Shown here one piece after another: positions 53,533 through 62,340 of a stretch of DNA of 64,000 nt (position 1 is its first letter; each line of letters begins with the position of its first letter). Below the pieces are notes generated by a model. The model did not search any database. It saw only the letters and a list, made by a program, of their open reading frames with translations, and had not been told where the DNA came from. A program made the translations under genes and the position numbers. The stretch comes from Chaetoceros tenuissimus (lineage: Eukaryota > Bacillariophyta > Thalassiosirophyceae > Chaetocerotales > Chaetocerotaceae): NCBI GenBank assembly GCA_021927905.1, contig BLLK01000047.1:868001-932000 (forward strand). Direction: 5' to 3'.

Positions 53533-54708
53533 TTACTTCCCTTTCAACAGTTCATCACGATTGATGTTCAAGTGCTGCTCGCTGCGTGCAATGATATCTC
53601 TCGTTTTATCAGTATCATCCATAGCAGCGCAAAGTTTGACTGCAGCTTCTTGAAGGCTGTAATAAGAAGTATCACTTGTAGAAGTAGAGCAAGTAAAACT
53701 AGATGAATTATCCATATCGAAATAATTTTCTATAGGATCAGAAATTGGCATGAACAATGCCATCTCGTCTTCATTCTGAGCAAAGTGTTGCTCAAAATTA
53801 GCATTGGTAGTATCGTCTGTAAAGACATGATTGTCATCAGGTAATACATTAGCATTCTTCGACACCTTTTTGCTATCTTTAGGACCAAAGATATCTGGAG
53901 TCTCAAGTGATTCACCTGAGGAGTAGAACTTGGAAAGGAACTCAACCTGCCACTTTGGATTAAAGTGTTTTTCTAGTCTTGATTGTTCTTCTTCGTCGTA
54001 CCATAGTTGAAGTTGGGACTCATTCTTGCTATTATTTGCGATGAAGTCCTTGTATGGGAAGTTGAGAGTACCAGATAGATATTCTTGTTGCTGCGGTTTC
54101 TCTCGGTCTTGATTAGATGGAGGATACAGAGGCATTGTCTGATTATAATGCTGGTTATGATTTGAAGCGTCATGGAAATGATCTTCTTCTTTTGGGAAGG
54201 TAATTTCAAGAATGGGAGGGGATACTCGAGTAATTCTTTTCGTATCGTATCTTTGCTCGGTATTAGTGAGCTCAAGCTTCTGGCGCTTAGTGCTATTGTT
54301 GTTACCTGAAAGAGTATCATCTTCTAAAGTTTGCTTTAGCTTTGTAACACTCTCGTCAATACTGACATAACGGTTCCTTTTCGTTTCAAAATCGAGGCGA
54401 GGATAACATTCAGAAATGCTTTTTGTATGGCTACATTTCCTAGCATGTAAAGAATCATCACGTTGACCAGGCGAGATCTCAGCAAAACTCACATCACGAA
54501 GAAGAACATCGAAGTTGTCAACAGAACTCGGGGTACAGGTGCCAAGACTAAAATTTCTAAAATATGCATTTCTGCATTGATCATCTAGAGTATAACTTTC
54601 GTCATCATTACTCACGGGAAAGTAATAGAGAGTGCAGTCGTTATTGCCTTTTGCGGTACTCATTATCAAATCGAATGAAATTGTCAAATTCTTTTCAAAA
54701 TACTGCAT
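53533..54708 (-). CDS. Tandem family member 1, unknown
   Basis: The 391-residue protein belongs with the genes at 55620 and 57838. It shares LNFPYKDFIA (about 218-227), LQLWYDEEEQSRLEKHF plus NPKWQVEFLSKFY (about 236-266), ETPDIFGP, and a C-terminal helix AAMDDTDKTRDIIARS ... NRDELLKGK. The rest is Asn/Ser/Asp-rich and looks disordered. The shared block could be a small helical domain that binds a partner. No known domain is recognised. It is the most diverged of the three. Met1 or Met16 may be the start. Confidence 0.65.
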   Translation of the reverse strand: MQYFEKNLTISFDLIMSTAKGNNDCTLYYFPVSNDDESYTLDDQCRNAYFRNFSLGTCTPSSVDNFDVLLRDVSFAEISPGQRDDSLHARKCSHTKSISECYPRLDFETKRNRYVSIDESVTKLKQTLEDDTLSGNNNSTKRQKLELTNTEQRYDTKRITRVSPPILEITFPKEEDHFHDASNHNQHYNQTMPLYPPSNQDREKPQQQEYLSGTLNFPYKDFIANNSKNESQLQLWYDEEEQSRLEKHFNPKWQVEFLSKFYSSGESLETPDIFGPKDSKKVSKNANVLPDDNHVFTDDTTNANFEQHFAQNEDEMALFMPISDPIENYFDMDNSSSFTCSTSTSDTSYYSLQEAAVKLCAAMDDTDKTRDIIARSEQHLNINRDELLKGK

Positions 54709-54815
54709 GAAATTTTGTTGGTGCCTTCTTTAAGTTCTGCGTTTTCTGTTCTTTTTCTTGACCGAGAATGGTACGTAATTTCAATTAATTAGGGGTCATA
54801 CCGTAGGAGGTTACA

Positions 54816-54850
54816 TTGGGACTTTCGAGATTTGAGAGGACCGCTAGGAT
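54816..54850. repeat. Intergenic duplicated island, copy A
   Basis: TTGGGACTTTCGAGATT followed by AGGACCGCTAGGAT, repeated at 55229-55262. It lies about 110 bp upstream of family member 1. Confidence 0.75.
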
Positions 54851-55228
54851 GTTTTTCTTCCTCGCCCCGTGTTTGTTCAATCTAATTCTTTCACACCTTC
54901 CCTACGAGATATTAGACACTAAATTTCATCAACCTATTTGAATCATTTCACCATTTCACCTTGTCGTTCATCTGAAACATCTTGGCTGTACGTACTGAAA
55001 ATTTCCCCCTTCAACTTGATCTTGAGACTTCTCCTCATTTTCACACTAGAATGTGTAGAATTCTATTTGATTTTTTTTGAAGCATCTGCAATGGTAATGC
55101 ATCGTACTACGACATAGATGTACAAATGAATGAATCCAAAAAAAAATCCACCACCATAAGCACTATATTCTATGTTATGCCTACTTCATATACTGATTAC
55201 CGTTCTTTTCCTTGCCCGAGAAGGGGCC

Positions 55229-55262
55229 TTGGGACTTTCGAGATTGATAGGACCGCTAGGAT
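55229..55262. repeat. Intergenic duplicated island, copy B
   Basis: Second copy of the island at 54816-54850, in the same orientation and with the same order of following words. Confidence 0.75.
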
Positions 55263-55619
55263 AAATGAAAAAAATATTATCTAATCGCTTGATCCAATCT
55301 TGCCAACTTGACCTATTACCCCTTCCCTACGAAAAGTAGACGAAAATTTCAAAAATCATTTTCCCTTCTTCTTCCCTTTTCAGCTCAACTTGGTTGTACG
55401 GCATACATACCAAAATAAATCCACCACCACCACCATTGGTAAATAGCTAAGGAGCACATCAACGACTCCTTCTCTATTCATATGCCTATTGTGTAGTACT
55501 ATTCACTAGCTAATGATAGTAATTAAAACAGCAACTAAAGTAAAGTATAATCAAACTTTAAAAACTTCCCCTTTTTTAAACTTTTACTTTTTTGTTAGTC
55601 CCCCTCATTGTCACGAAAA

Positions 55620-57155
55620 CTACTTGTAGGAGTGGCAATGTAGTAAGCGATTCTCTCCTACTAGCTTCTTCAACATCTCATCACGATTGACCTGCATCTC
55701 CTTTTCGATCCTAGTGATAATATCCCTTGTTTTATCAGTATCATCCATGGCAGCACTGAGTTTGATTGCAGTCTGTTCAAGAAGAGTGCTATGATGGGAG
55801 ATGTCGCTTCTAGAAGCGGCAGTACTAGGACTTGTACAAGTTTTATTCTGTGGAACATTGGAATGGCCTAGATTATCGGAAGAAGGATTCTTGAAGGCAT
55901 TTGAGGTCATTGATACGAATACAATCTCATCATCCTCACTTTGAGTAGCAGTAGTGCTAGCAGATATGATACTACAATCATGTGAATCGTCCTTCTCGCT
56001 ACTAATGGTTTTACTAGGACCAAAGATATCTGGAGTCTCAAGTGCTGCACATGCTGTGTAGAACTTGGAAAAGAACTCAACCTGCCATTTGGGATTAAAG
56101 TGTTTTTCAAGCCTTGATTGTTCTTCTTCGTCGCACCATAGTTGAAGGTGGGACTCGTTCGTCTTGTTATTAGTACTTGCGATGAAGTCCTTGTACGGGA
56201 AGTTGAGAGTGGCTGGTAGATATTCATGCTGCTGCTTGCGCTCCTCCTTTAACAATTGTATAATGCTTTGTTCATCATGATGGCATGCGTTGTGAGTATG
56301 ATAGGCTTCTTCTTTGAGAAAAGTGACATAATCAGATCGACGTGGAAAAGTTGGCAGTCCGAGAGATGGTTTGTTTGCCATTTCATGAGTCTTCTGACGC
56401 TTGACACCATTGCTAGCAGCACAATGTTGCTGTGGTGGCATTGTCCAACCATTATTTTTAGAAGCATTTGCATATTCATCATATGGTAGAGGCGAGAAGT
56501 CGGGGAAGTCAGCAGGTAGATCTCCTTCGACATCATTTAGGTTGAAACGGCCAGGGGTAGGGCTAAAGGAGCAATTCTTGAAAGAAGTATCAGTAGTTTG
56601 ATCATTAGAGTCATTGTCGGCGACTAGCTCTTTCTTGTTCTTTTCTCCTCTCGTTCTTGTTTGCACATCATCATAGGAATAATATGCTGAAACATGACAA
56701 TGATTCGCTTGTCGTTGCTCTGATGACAAATCATTCAAACTTTGTTCCTTCTTTCCTTTCGCATTCGAAATTTCATTTTGAATAGTTGGTGGTTGAATGT
56801 GCTGAAAAGTTTCTTTCTGCAGCATGTACCATGGAGAAACAGAATCCTGATAGGGGTTCTTCTTGTATTCTTTGGTCTTCTTCATGAAGGAAGTAGATTT
56901 AGTTCCTCCTACGAAAAGGTTAAGGCTTCTTTTAGCCACCATATGAAATCTAGAACTCTGTCCTTGATCTTGATTTGCAATCCTCATCTGATGCAAGCTC
57001 TCTTTGCTGGGCGCTTTTGTTCTCGTCACTTCAATGTTGTTGGGTTGTAGACCCTGTCTCGAGCTAGTCCAATTTGAGTCGTCGTTCTTGGGATTGTTTC
57101 TACTTGAAAAAGTATTACTAGCGTTTCGTTGCACGTACTGTTTTGATTCCTTCAT
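55620..57155 (-). CDS. Tandem family member 2, unknown
   Basis: This is 511 residues from the Met at 57155 (MKESKQYVQRNASN). The open frame runs further upstream to 57194 but has no ATG there. It shares LNFPYKDFIAS, LQLWCDEEEQSRLEKHF, NPKWQVEFFSKFY, ETPDIFGPSK and the helix AAMDDTDKTRDIITRIEKEM with its neighbours. Its middle (TRTRGEKNKKELVADNDS through DLPADFPDFSPLPYDEYA) is nearly the same as in member 3. A 4-bp difference from member 3 just upstream of the Met shifts the frame, so the N-terminal 32 or so residues of member 3 are not encoded here. Function unknown. Confidence 0.65.
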   Translation of the reverse strand: MKESKQYVQRNASNTFSSRNNPKNDDSNWTSSRQGLQPNNIEVTRTKAPSKESLHQMRIANQDQGQSSRFHMVAKRSLNLFVGGTKSTSFMKKTKEYKKNPYQDSVSPWYMLQKETFQHIQPPTIQNEISNAKGKKEQSLNDLSSEQRQANHCHVSAYYSYDDVQTRTRGEKNKKELVADNDSNDQTTDTSFKNCSFSPTPGRFNLNDVEGDLPADFPDFSPLPYDEYANASKNNGWTMPPQQHCAASNGVKRQKTHEMANKPSLGLPTFPRRSDYVTFLKEEAYHTHNACHHDEQSIIQLLKEERKQQHEYLPATLNFPYKDFIASTNNKTNESHLQLWCDEEEQSRLEKHFNPKWQVEFFSKFYTACAALETPDIFGPSKTISSEKDDSHDCSIISASTTATQSEDDEIVFVSMTSNAFKNPSSDNLGHSNVPQNKTCTSPSTAASRSDISHHSTLLEQTAIKLSAAMDDTDKTRDIITRIEKEMQVNRDEMLKKLVGENRLLHCHSYK

Positions 57156-57837
57156 ATGTCTCTCATTTATAATGTTGCTGTAGTGTAGCTGCAATTGCTG
57201 GTTGATGCTTGATGAACTTGACTGGATAGGGTTGTAATTATTGGTACTTGGTTATGTGTGATTGAATTCTTGATTCTGCATGATGTTCGATTGTTCCCCT
57301 TGAAGAGGAAGGTGGAAGGTGAGTAGGCATCATCATGTTGAAGGGGCCCATGTTTGGCTAAGTACGTACGAGTACCAGCCGAAAAATATGCAGTTATCAT
57401 GCAGCCCCGGAGGATTGTCTTCGGGAAAACTAAATTATTAGTCTACTATTCCCTGCATGTAGAAAGGAAAATGAGAAAATGAAATGACGAACAGAAGCTA
57501 TTAGAGTCTTTGGCATATCTCGAAGCATCACTTTCACATATAAACTATGAAGATTGTAACTCCGATGATTGTGATTCTGATATTATATGGACATTCAAAG
57601 CAAACATGACCAGGTTCTAAACGATTTTGGTAGGGAAAACTATATGATCATCAATGACTTCTCTTATGAGCCGCCTTAGCGTAATCAATGACTTCCATTT
57701 ATTAGATTGAGCTGAGTCAATGACTATGTAATAATAACATTCGCTTCCTTCGTGCGAAAACTAGCTAAGTAATAGTATTATTTTAATACTGTAAAATATA
57801 AGAACGAAAATTTAAAAAAGCTTCCCTGATTTAAATT
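57156..57837. other. Spacer with relic of a longer N-terminus
   Basis: 57156-57240 matches the first codons of tandem member 3 but is shifted out of frame. A SSQVHQASTSNCSYTTAT-like product is readable in another frame (57167-57400). The rest is non-coding by eye. Confidence 0.5.
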
Positions 57838-59505
57838 CTATGTTTTTTCGAACTCACTCGTTGCCTTAATTGATTGGCTGCTATTTGCAACGTAGGCAAT
57901 TCTTTCCTTCAATATCTCATCACGATTGACCTGCATCTCCATCTCGATCCTGGCAATAATATCCCTTGTTTTATCAGTATCATCCATGGCAGCACTAAGT
58001 TTCATTGCAGTCTGTTCAAGAAGAGTGCTATGGTGGGAGAGGATATCGCTACTAGCACTAGGGCTTCTAACAGTTTCATTACGCGGATCATTGGAATGAT
58101 CCTTTCTTTGCTTCTTTGGAATGATATGATAAGGGGAAGGATTTTTGCAAGTATTTGAGGTCGTTGATACGAATACAATCTCATCATTTTCCTCTGATGT
58201 ACGAGTACCGTTGTTACGTACAGCATTTTTCGTTTCTTTGCTGCTACTAGGTTTACTAGGACCAAAGATAGCTGGAGTCTCAGGTGCTGCACCTGCTGTG
58301 TAGAACTTAGAAAAGAACTCAAACTGCCATTTGGGATTAAAGTGTTTTTCAAGCCTTGATTGTTCTTCTTCGTCGCACCATAGTTGAAGGTGGGACTCGT
58401 TCGTCTTGTTATTAGTACTTGCGACGAAGTCTTTGTATGGGAAGTTGAGAGTGGCTGGTAGGTATTCATGCTGCTGCTGCTGTTTGTTGCGCTCCTCTTG
58501 TAGATGTGGTATAATGCTTTGTTCATCATGATGGACTGGTACATTCCCCTCTTGGGTATGGTAGGGTTCTTTGAGAAAAGTGACATAATTAGATCGACGT
58601 GAAAAGGTTGGCAAACCGAGAGTTGGTTTGTTGGCCATTTCATGAGTCTTCTGACGCTTGACATCATTGCTAGCAGCATAATGTTGCTGTGGTGGCATTG
58701 TCTGACCATTATTGTTTGATGCATTTGCATATTCATCATATGGTAGAGGCGAGAAGTCGGGGAAGTCAGCAGGTAGATCTCCTTCGACATCATTTAGGTT
58801 GAAACGGCCAGGGGTAGGGCTAAAGGAGCAATTCTTGAAAGAAGTATCAGTAGTTTGATCATTAGAGTCATTGTCGGCGACTAGCTCTTTCTTGTTCTTT
58901 TCTCCTCTCGTTCTTGTTTGCACATCATCATAGTAGTCATATGCTGAGACATGACAACGATGTGCTTGTTGCTCTAGTAGTGTTACATCATTTGAACCAT
59001 GATGTTTCTTTCTGCCTACAGTACTCTTCTTCGAAAAAAAATCATTTTGAAAAGTTGGTTGAACGTGTTGAAAAGTTTGATTCTCTAACATGCATGGAGA
59101 ATGACTAGTACAATCATCTTGACGAAAGGGTTTGTTGTATTGGGTATTCTTCATGATGGAGAAAGTTTGAAGGCTTGGTTTACTCGTATAAAATCTAGAA
59201 CTGTTTCCTTGATCTTGATTATCACCCATATGTTGGAAGCTCTCGTTCATTGGTGATTTTGTTCTCGTCACTTCAATGTGGTTGGGGTGGAGAACGTTAA
59301 TTAGACCCTGTTTTAAGCTAGTCCAATTTGAGTCGTTGGAATCTTCTCTACTTGAAAAAGTATTACTAGCGTTTCGTTGCACGTACTGTTTTGATTCCTT
59401 CATATGTCTGTCATTTATAATGCATGTTGCTGTAGTGTAGCTGCAATTGCTGGTTGATGCTTGATGAACTTGACTTGATAGGGTTGTGCTATTATTCATG
59501 TTCAA
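57838..59505 (-). CDS. Tandem family member 3, unknown
   Basis: The 555-residue protein has two ATGs at its start (MNMNNST). It shows the same conserved blocks: LNFPYKDFVAS, LQLWCDEEEQSRLEKHF, NPKWQFEFFSKFYTAG, ETPAIFGPSK and the C-terminal AAMDDTDKTRDIIARIEMEM helix. It has Asn/Gln/Ser-rich linkers and basic patches (DVKRQKTHEM). No membrane segment or signal peptide is seen, so it is probably nuclear or cytosolic. The strong similarity with member 2 in parts, but not throughout, points to recent duplication or conversion. Confidence 0.65.
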   Translation of the reverse strand: MNMNNSTTLSSQVHQASTSNCSYTTATCIINDRHMKESKQYVQRNASNTFSSREDSNDSNWTSLKQGLINVLHPNHIEVTRTKSPMNESFQHMGDNQDQGNSSRFYTSKPSLQTFSIMKNTQYNKPFRQDDCTSHSPCMLENQTFQHVQPTFQNDFFSKKSTVGRKKHHGSNDVTLLEQQAHRCHVSAYDYYDDVQTRTRGEKNKKELVADNDSNDQTTDTSFKNCSFSPTPGRFNLNDVEGDLPADFPDFSPLPYDEYANASNNNGQTMPPQQHYAASNDVKRQKTHEMANKPTLGLPTFSRRSNYVTFLKEPYHTQEGNVPVHHDEQSIIPHLQEERNKQQQQHEYLPATLNFPYKDFVASTNNKTNESHLQLWCDEEEQSRLEKHFNPKWQFEFFSKFYTAGAAPETPAIFGPSKPSSSKETKNAVRNNGTRTSEENDEIVFVSTTSNTCKNPSPYHIIPKKQRKDHSNDPRNETVRSPSASSDILSHHSTLLEQTAMKLSAAMDDTDKTRDIIARIEMEMQVNRDEILKERIAYVANSSQSIKATSEFEKT

Positions 59506-59840
59506 TGTGTGATTGAATTCTAATTCTTCATGGTTCCCATAGATTTTCAGGACCTTGGTCGGGTAGAAGGTGCCAATTGATTTTTCAATCGTCCTTCCTA
59601 ATGTTCCCTCTTCTCTATTTCTTCGGAGAAACTAAATTAGTATTCTCACAAGATCTCCTTCTTTCCTTTTCCTTTCTATCCCTATTTATTTTCCACTCAG
59701 CCACGCATTGTTCTTCGTTTCCTTCATCTTCCATTCATCCTTCATTTCATGCATGCTGCTAAAGAATGAATCATTGGTATCATATAAAAAGAAACTACAC
59801 CAATAGCATCTTGTAAAATCAACGTTCCTCATACCTTTCA
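59506..59840. promoter_or_regulatory. Bidirectional promoter region
   Basis: These 335 bp separate member 3 (-) and the next gene (+). The stretch 59590-59760 is pyrimidine-rich and probably forms a leader. No gene is seen. Confidence 0.4.
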
Positions 59841-60062
59841 ATGTTGAAGCAACTCATCCAGAAAATCCCTGGCTCGCAGAACTTTCAAGTATTCGTCGCT
59901 ACATCCGTTCTACTAGGTTTGTGCGGAATTCCAGTTGTACTCAAAGAACAAAAGCGCGGCCACGATCTATTTTCTCAAGAGAGACCGGAAGCAGTATTGG
60001 CAAGTCAAGAAAAGCTACTCAAGGAATTTGATCAAAAGTCCAAAGAGGAACGATTCAAGTAA
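59841..60062 (+). CDS. Small single-helix protein, unknown
   Basis: The 73-residue protein has a basic start (MLKQLIQK), one hydrophobic helix at about 17-34 and a charged C-terminal helix (VLASQEKLLKEFDQKSKEE). This resembles small inner-membrane assembly factors of mitochondria, but no family match is certain. It ends with TAA only 5 nt before the ATG of the next frame, so both probably share one transcript. Confidence 0.5.
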   Translation: MLKQLIQKIPGSQNFQVFVATSVLLGLCGIPVVLKEQKRGHDLFSQERPEAVLASQEKLLKEFDQKSKEERFK

Positions 60063-60067
60063 TCACC

Positions 60068-61045
60068 ATGACGGATGATAATGCTACCATGATGCTCGCT
60101 TATGAGCAATTCATGATGCAAAATAAAAATAATACAAAACAGCAACAATTAGAAAAACAAGAAAAAGAAAATGAAAAGAAATTTAGTCAAGAAGAAATAT
60201 TTGAAATGAGGCGGAAGGAAGTACAGAGGTCTATTGATGTGTTTGCGAAAAGGAATGAAAAGAGGTATTGGCAACTCTTCCAGACTTTTACTGGGAGAGT
60301 GAAGGATGAATGGATGGATTTGGATAAGCAAGCGTTGCAGGTAATACAAGCGATTTCTGGTATTAGAAATCGTTTGCCTATGCATGCAAGAATGCTAGAT
60401 GAGTACAAGGAGAGAAAGCTTGTAGACATTCCTCAATGGAAACGACATGGATTTGTAAAAGATATAGCTAGCGAGGAGGAAATAAGAGAGGAAGATGTGC
60501 AATCTGCATTGATGCATGATTTACTGCAACACGAAAAAATGTTGGAGGGGCTACGAATGTTATTTGCTAATCTGTCGGAAAGTCATGATTCTATCTTGCG
60601 ATATGTGGATGATGTTATGAAACATCATCTAGAATGTCTAGAGGAGCTTGATGGCTTTGTATATCAAGAAGAAGAGGAAGGATCTGATGAAAATATATCA
60701 AACGATGTTGAAATCCCATCTTCATTTGAGAGGGCATCGAGTCTGCCAGATGTGATGAATGATGCAATGTCTATGCTATCTATGGAACTCTATAGGAAAC
60801 AATGCCTACTGTACAAAGTTCTAGGATCAGTAGAAGATGACCTTATCAAGGGTAAAGATGATGATGATGATGTAGCAAAGCTTGGAGCTAGTACTTCGAC
60901 AAAGAGCAATAATGGGAATGAGGAAGATGATTGGGAAGACTTGAACCCAGAAGCGATTTCGAATTCTGTAGTGAAGCGATGGTCATTAGGGTCTCAGTTT
61001 AGCTGCTTAGATTCCGCTATTTTTGAAAATATTTTTAATGCGTAA
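60068..61045 (+). CDS. Coiled-coil protein, unknown
   Basis: The 325-residue protein is rich in Glu/Lys/Gln at the start and mostly helical up to about 200, with a helix FEMRRKEVQRSIDVFAKRNEKRYW and later a DDVMKHHLECLEELDGF segment. An acidic tail includes DDDDD and EEDDWEDLNPEAIS. No known domain is recognised. Its ATG lies in a good context (ATCACCATGA), 5 nt after the stop of the upstream frame. An alternative splice that fuses both frames was tested by eye and did not give an open frame. Confidence 0.55.
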   Translation: MTDDNATMMLAYEQFMMQNKNNTKQQQLEKQEKENEKKFSQEEIFEMRRKEVQRSIDVFAKRNEKRYWQLFQTFTGRVKDEWMDLDKQALQVIQAISGIRNRLPMHARMLDEYKERKLVDIPQWKRHGFVKDIASEEEIREEDVQSALMHDLLQHEKMLEGLRMLFANLSESHDSILRYVDDVMKHHLECLEELDGFVYQEEEEGSDENISNDVEIPSSFERASSLPDVMNDAMSMLSMELYRKQCLLYKVLGSVEDDLIKGKDDDDDVAKLGASTSTKSNNGNEEDDWEDLNPEAISNSVVKRWSLGSQFSCLDSAIFENIFNA

Positions 61046-62340
61046 ATTTCAGATATTATAGATGTCTTTTTTGTTTTGTTTTTAGTTAGCTGAAATTGAA
61101 TGAAATGGCGTCTACTCTACTTCCACTTTAATCTTGTCGCCTTTCCTTTTGGATAAAGTGAATGTTCATATCTTTTAGATTACCTACAATTTTTCCTCAA
61201 AAATAAGTGCTTCTGATTAGTTGATAGTTTGTAATCTAGTGATCAGATTGATTCGCTCTAGAGAAAGTGAAGATCCAATGACATCACATAGCTAAATAAG
61301 CTATTCATGACATTCAAAATTTTTGTGTCCGACCAGGAATAGTTCGAATAGGACGGGTGTTATCTCGTAGTAGACCAGGGGGGTCCGGATAACAATAAAC
61401 TCACCCTCATCCAAGCGTACCGGGGACCGGGTACTGCAAAACTACTAGGAAATGTGGGCCAGGATAGCACTTCCTGCATAATTTGTGAAGGGTCCTACGC
61501 TCCATTGTTCTAGAAACGAATTGATGCACCTAATTTATCTTTAAAATGTGACATATCAGCTGTCAGCCAACTTATAAATTGGCTAATTTGGTATTAAAAG
61601 TCAGAGCCCGGTCCGGATACCCCTGTGATTCACAAGCTTGGCGAGGCGGACCCAGGTCCAGACCCCTCCTACGTAGAGATAACACCCGTCCTGTTCGAAT
61701 GATCCTTCCATCTGTTTTCTTTTTTCCGTCGGAGAAATTAGAAAAATCCAAAGATAGTCATACTGTAGTTCTGGTAGATTGTGCTTCTACCTCACGAATG
61801 TGCCTAAACTAAAACACTGGGTACAATCAAAATTTTAATTGATTCAAAGCTGGGCAATATGTAATAATATGTTCATGTAGTGAAAGTGAAATTACCATCT
61901 TTCAGCATTATCTCTACTGACATTTGGAAAAATCGCCGGAAAAATCTAGGTTTTTGTTCATTCAAAATTCAAGCCATAATCGTATTGATTTCGTTGTTCA
62001 AAATTTGAAAATTCTTAGATATTATCTATCTACCGTATTGTATTTCTACTATTTCTTATTGTTATGATGGTGTAATACCTAATTTAAATTGTCAAAAAGA
62101 GAAATTTTTCAATTTCGTAAAAAACGGAGGGAAAACGGGAAAACAGTGCCAACAGTCATTTATAGTCATTCTGACAAAGAATCAGGAAAAGGTAGAAAAA
62201 TGAGACGTTTGCTACTGTGGGCGCTATGATGTGATGGACCTCTCATAATAACAGACAAAGGTGTTGCAGCTCGATGAGAATGTTGTAGAAATCAAAATCA
62301 CTCTGAGTCTATAATCAAAGGCCAATTAGTTCTTTCACCA
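61046..62340. other. Spacer containing a transposable element
   Basis: Apart from the hAT-like element at 61350-61692, I see no gene. The 61820-62280 part is AT-rich and should hold the promoter of the MORN gene. Confidence 0.5.
61350..61692. mobile_element. Non-autonomous hAT-like MITE
   Basis: The 343-bp element has 17-bp perfect terminal inverted repeats (AGGACGGGTGTTATCTC at the left end and its complement at the right) that continue imperfectly into subterminal G/C-rich parts. It is flanked by an 8-bp target-site duplication, GTTCGAAT (61342-61349 and 61693-61700), the length typical of hAT transposons. It has no coding capacity. It is richer in G and C than its surroundings. The perfect duplication and repeat ends suggest a fairly recent insertion. 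Confidence 0.85.

Larger units (their letters stand above)
54709..55619. other. Spacer with duplicated sequence islands
   Basis: Between tandem members 1 and 2. Two islands share TTGGGACTTTCGAGATT and AGGACCGCTAGGAT (54816-54850 and 55229-55262), followed by CCTTCCCTACGA, a TTGG(T/C)TGTACG word and AAATCCACCACCA in the same order. This looks like a partial, diverged duplicate of the same intergenic segment. No gene is seen. Confidence 0.6.

Noticed and set aside
60058-60150. Intron that would fuse the two adjacent frames at 59841 and 60068
   Set aside because: The GT and AG pairs tried by eye gave a stop codon or the wrong phase.
61342-61349. tRNA relic at the transposon target site, because GTTCGAAT resembles a tRNA T-loop
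   Set aside because: Removing the element and joining the flanks gives no T stem or acceptor stem.
61579-61812. 77-residue frame
   Set aside because: It is mostly the right part of the hAT-like element and its flank.
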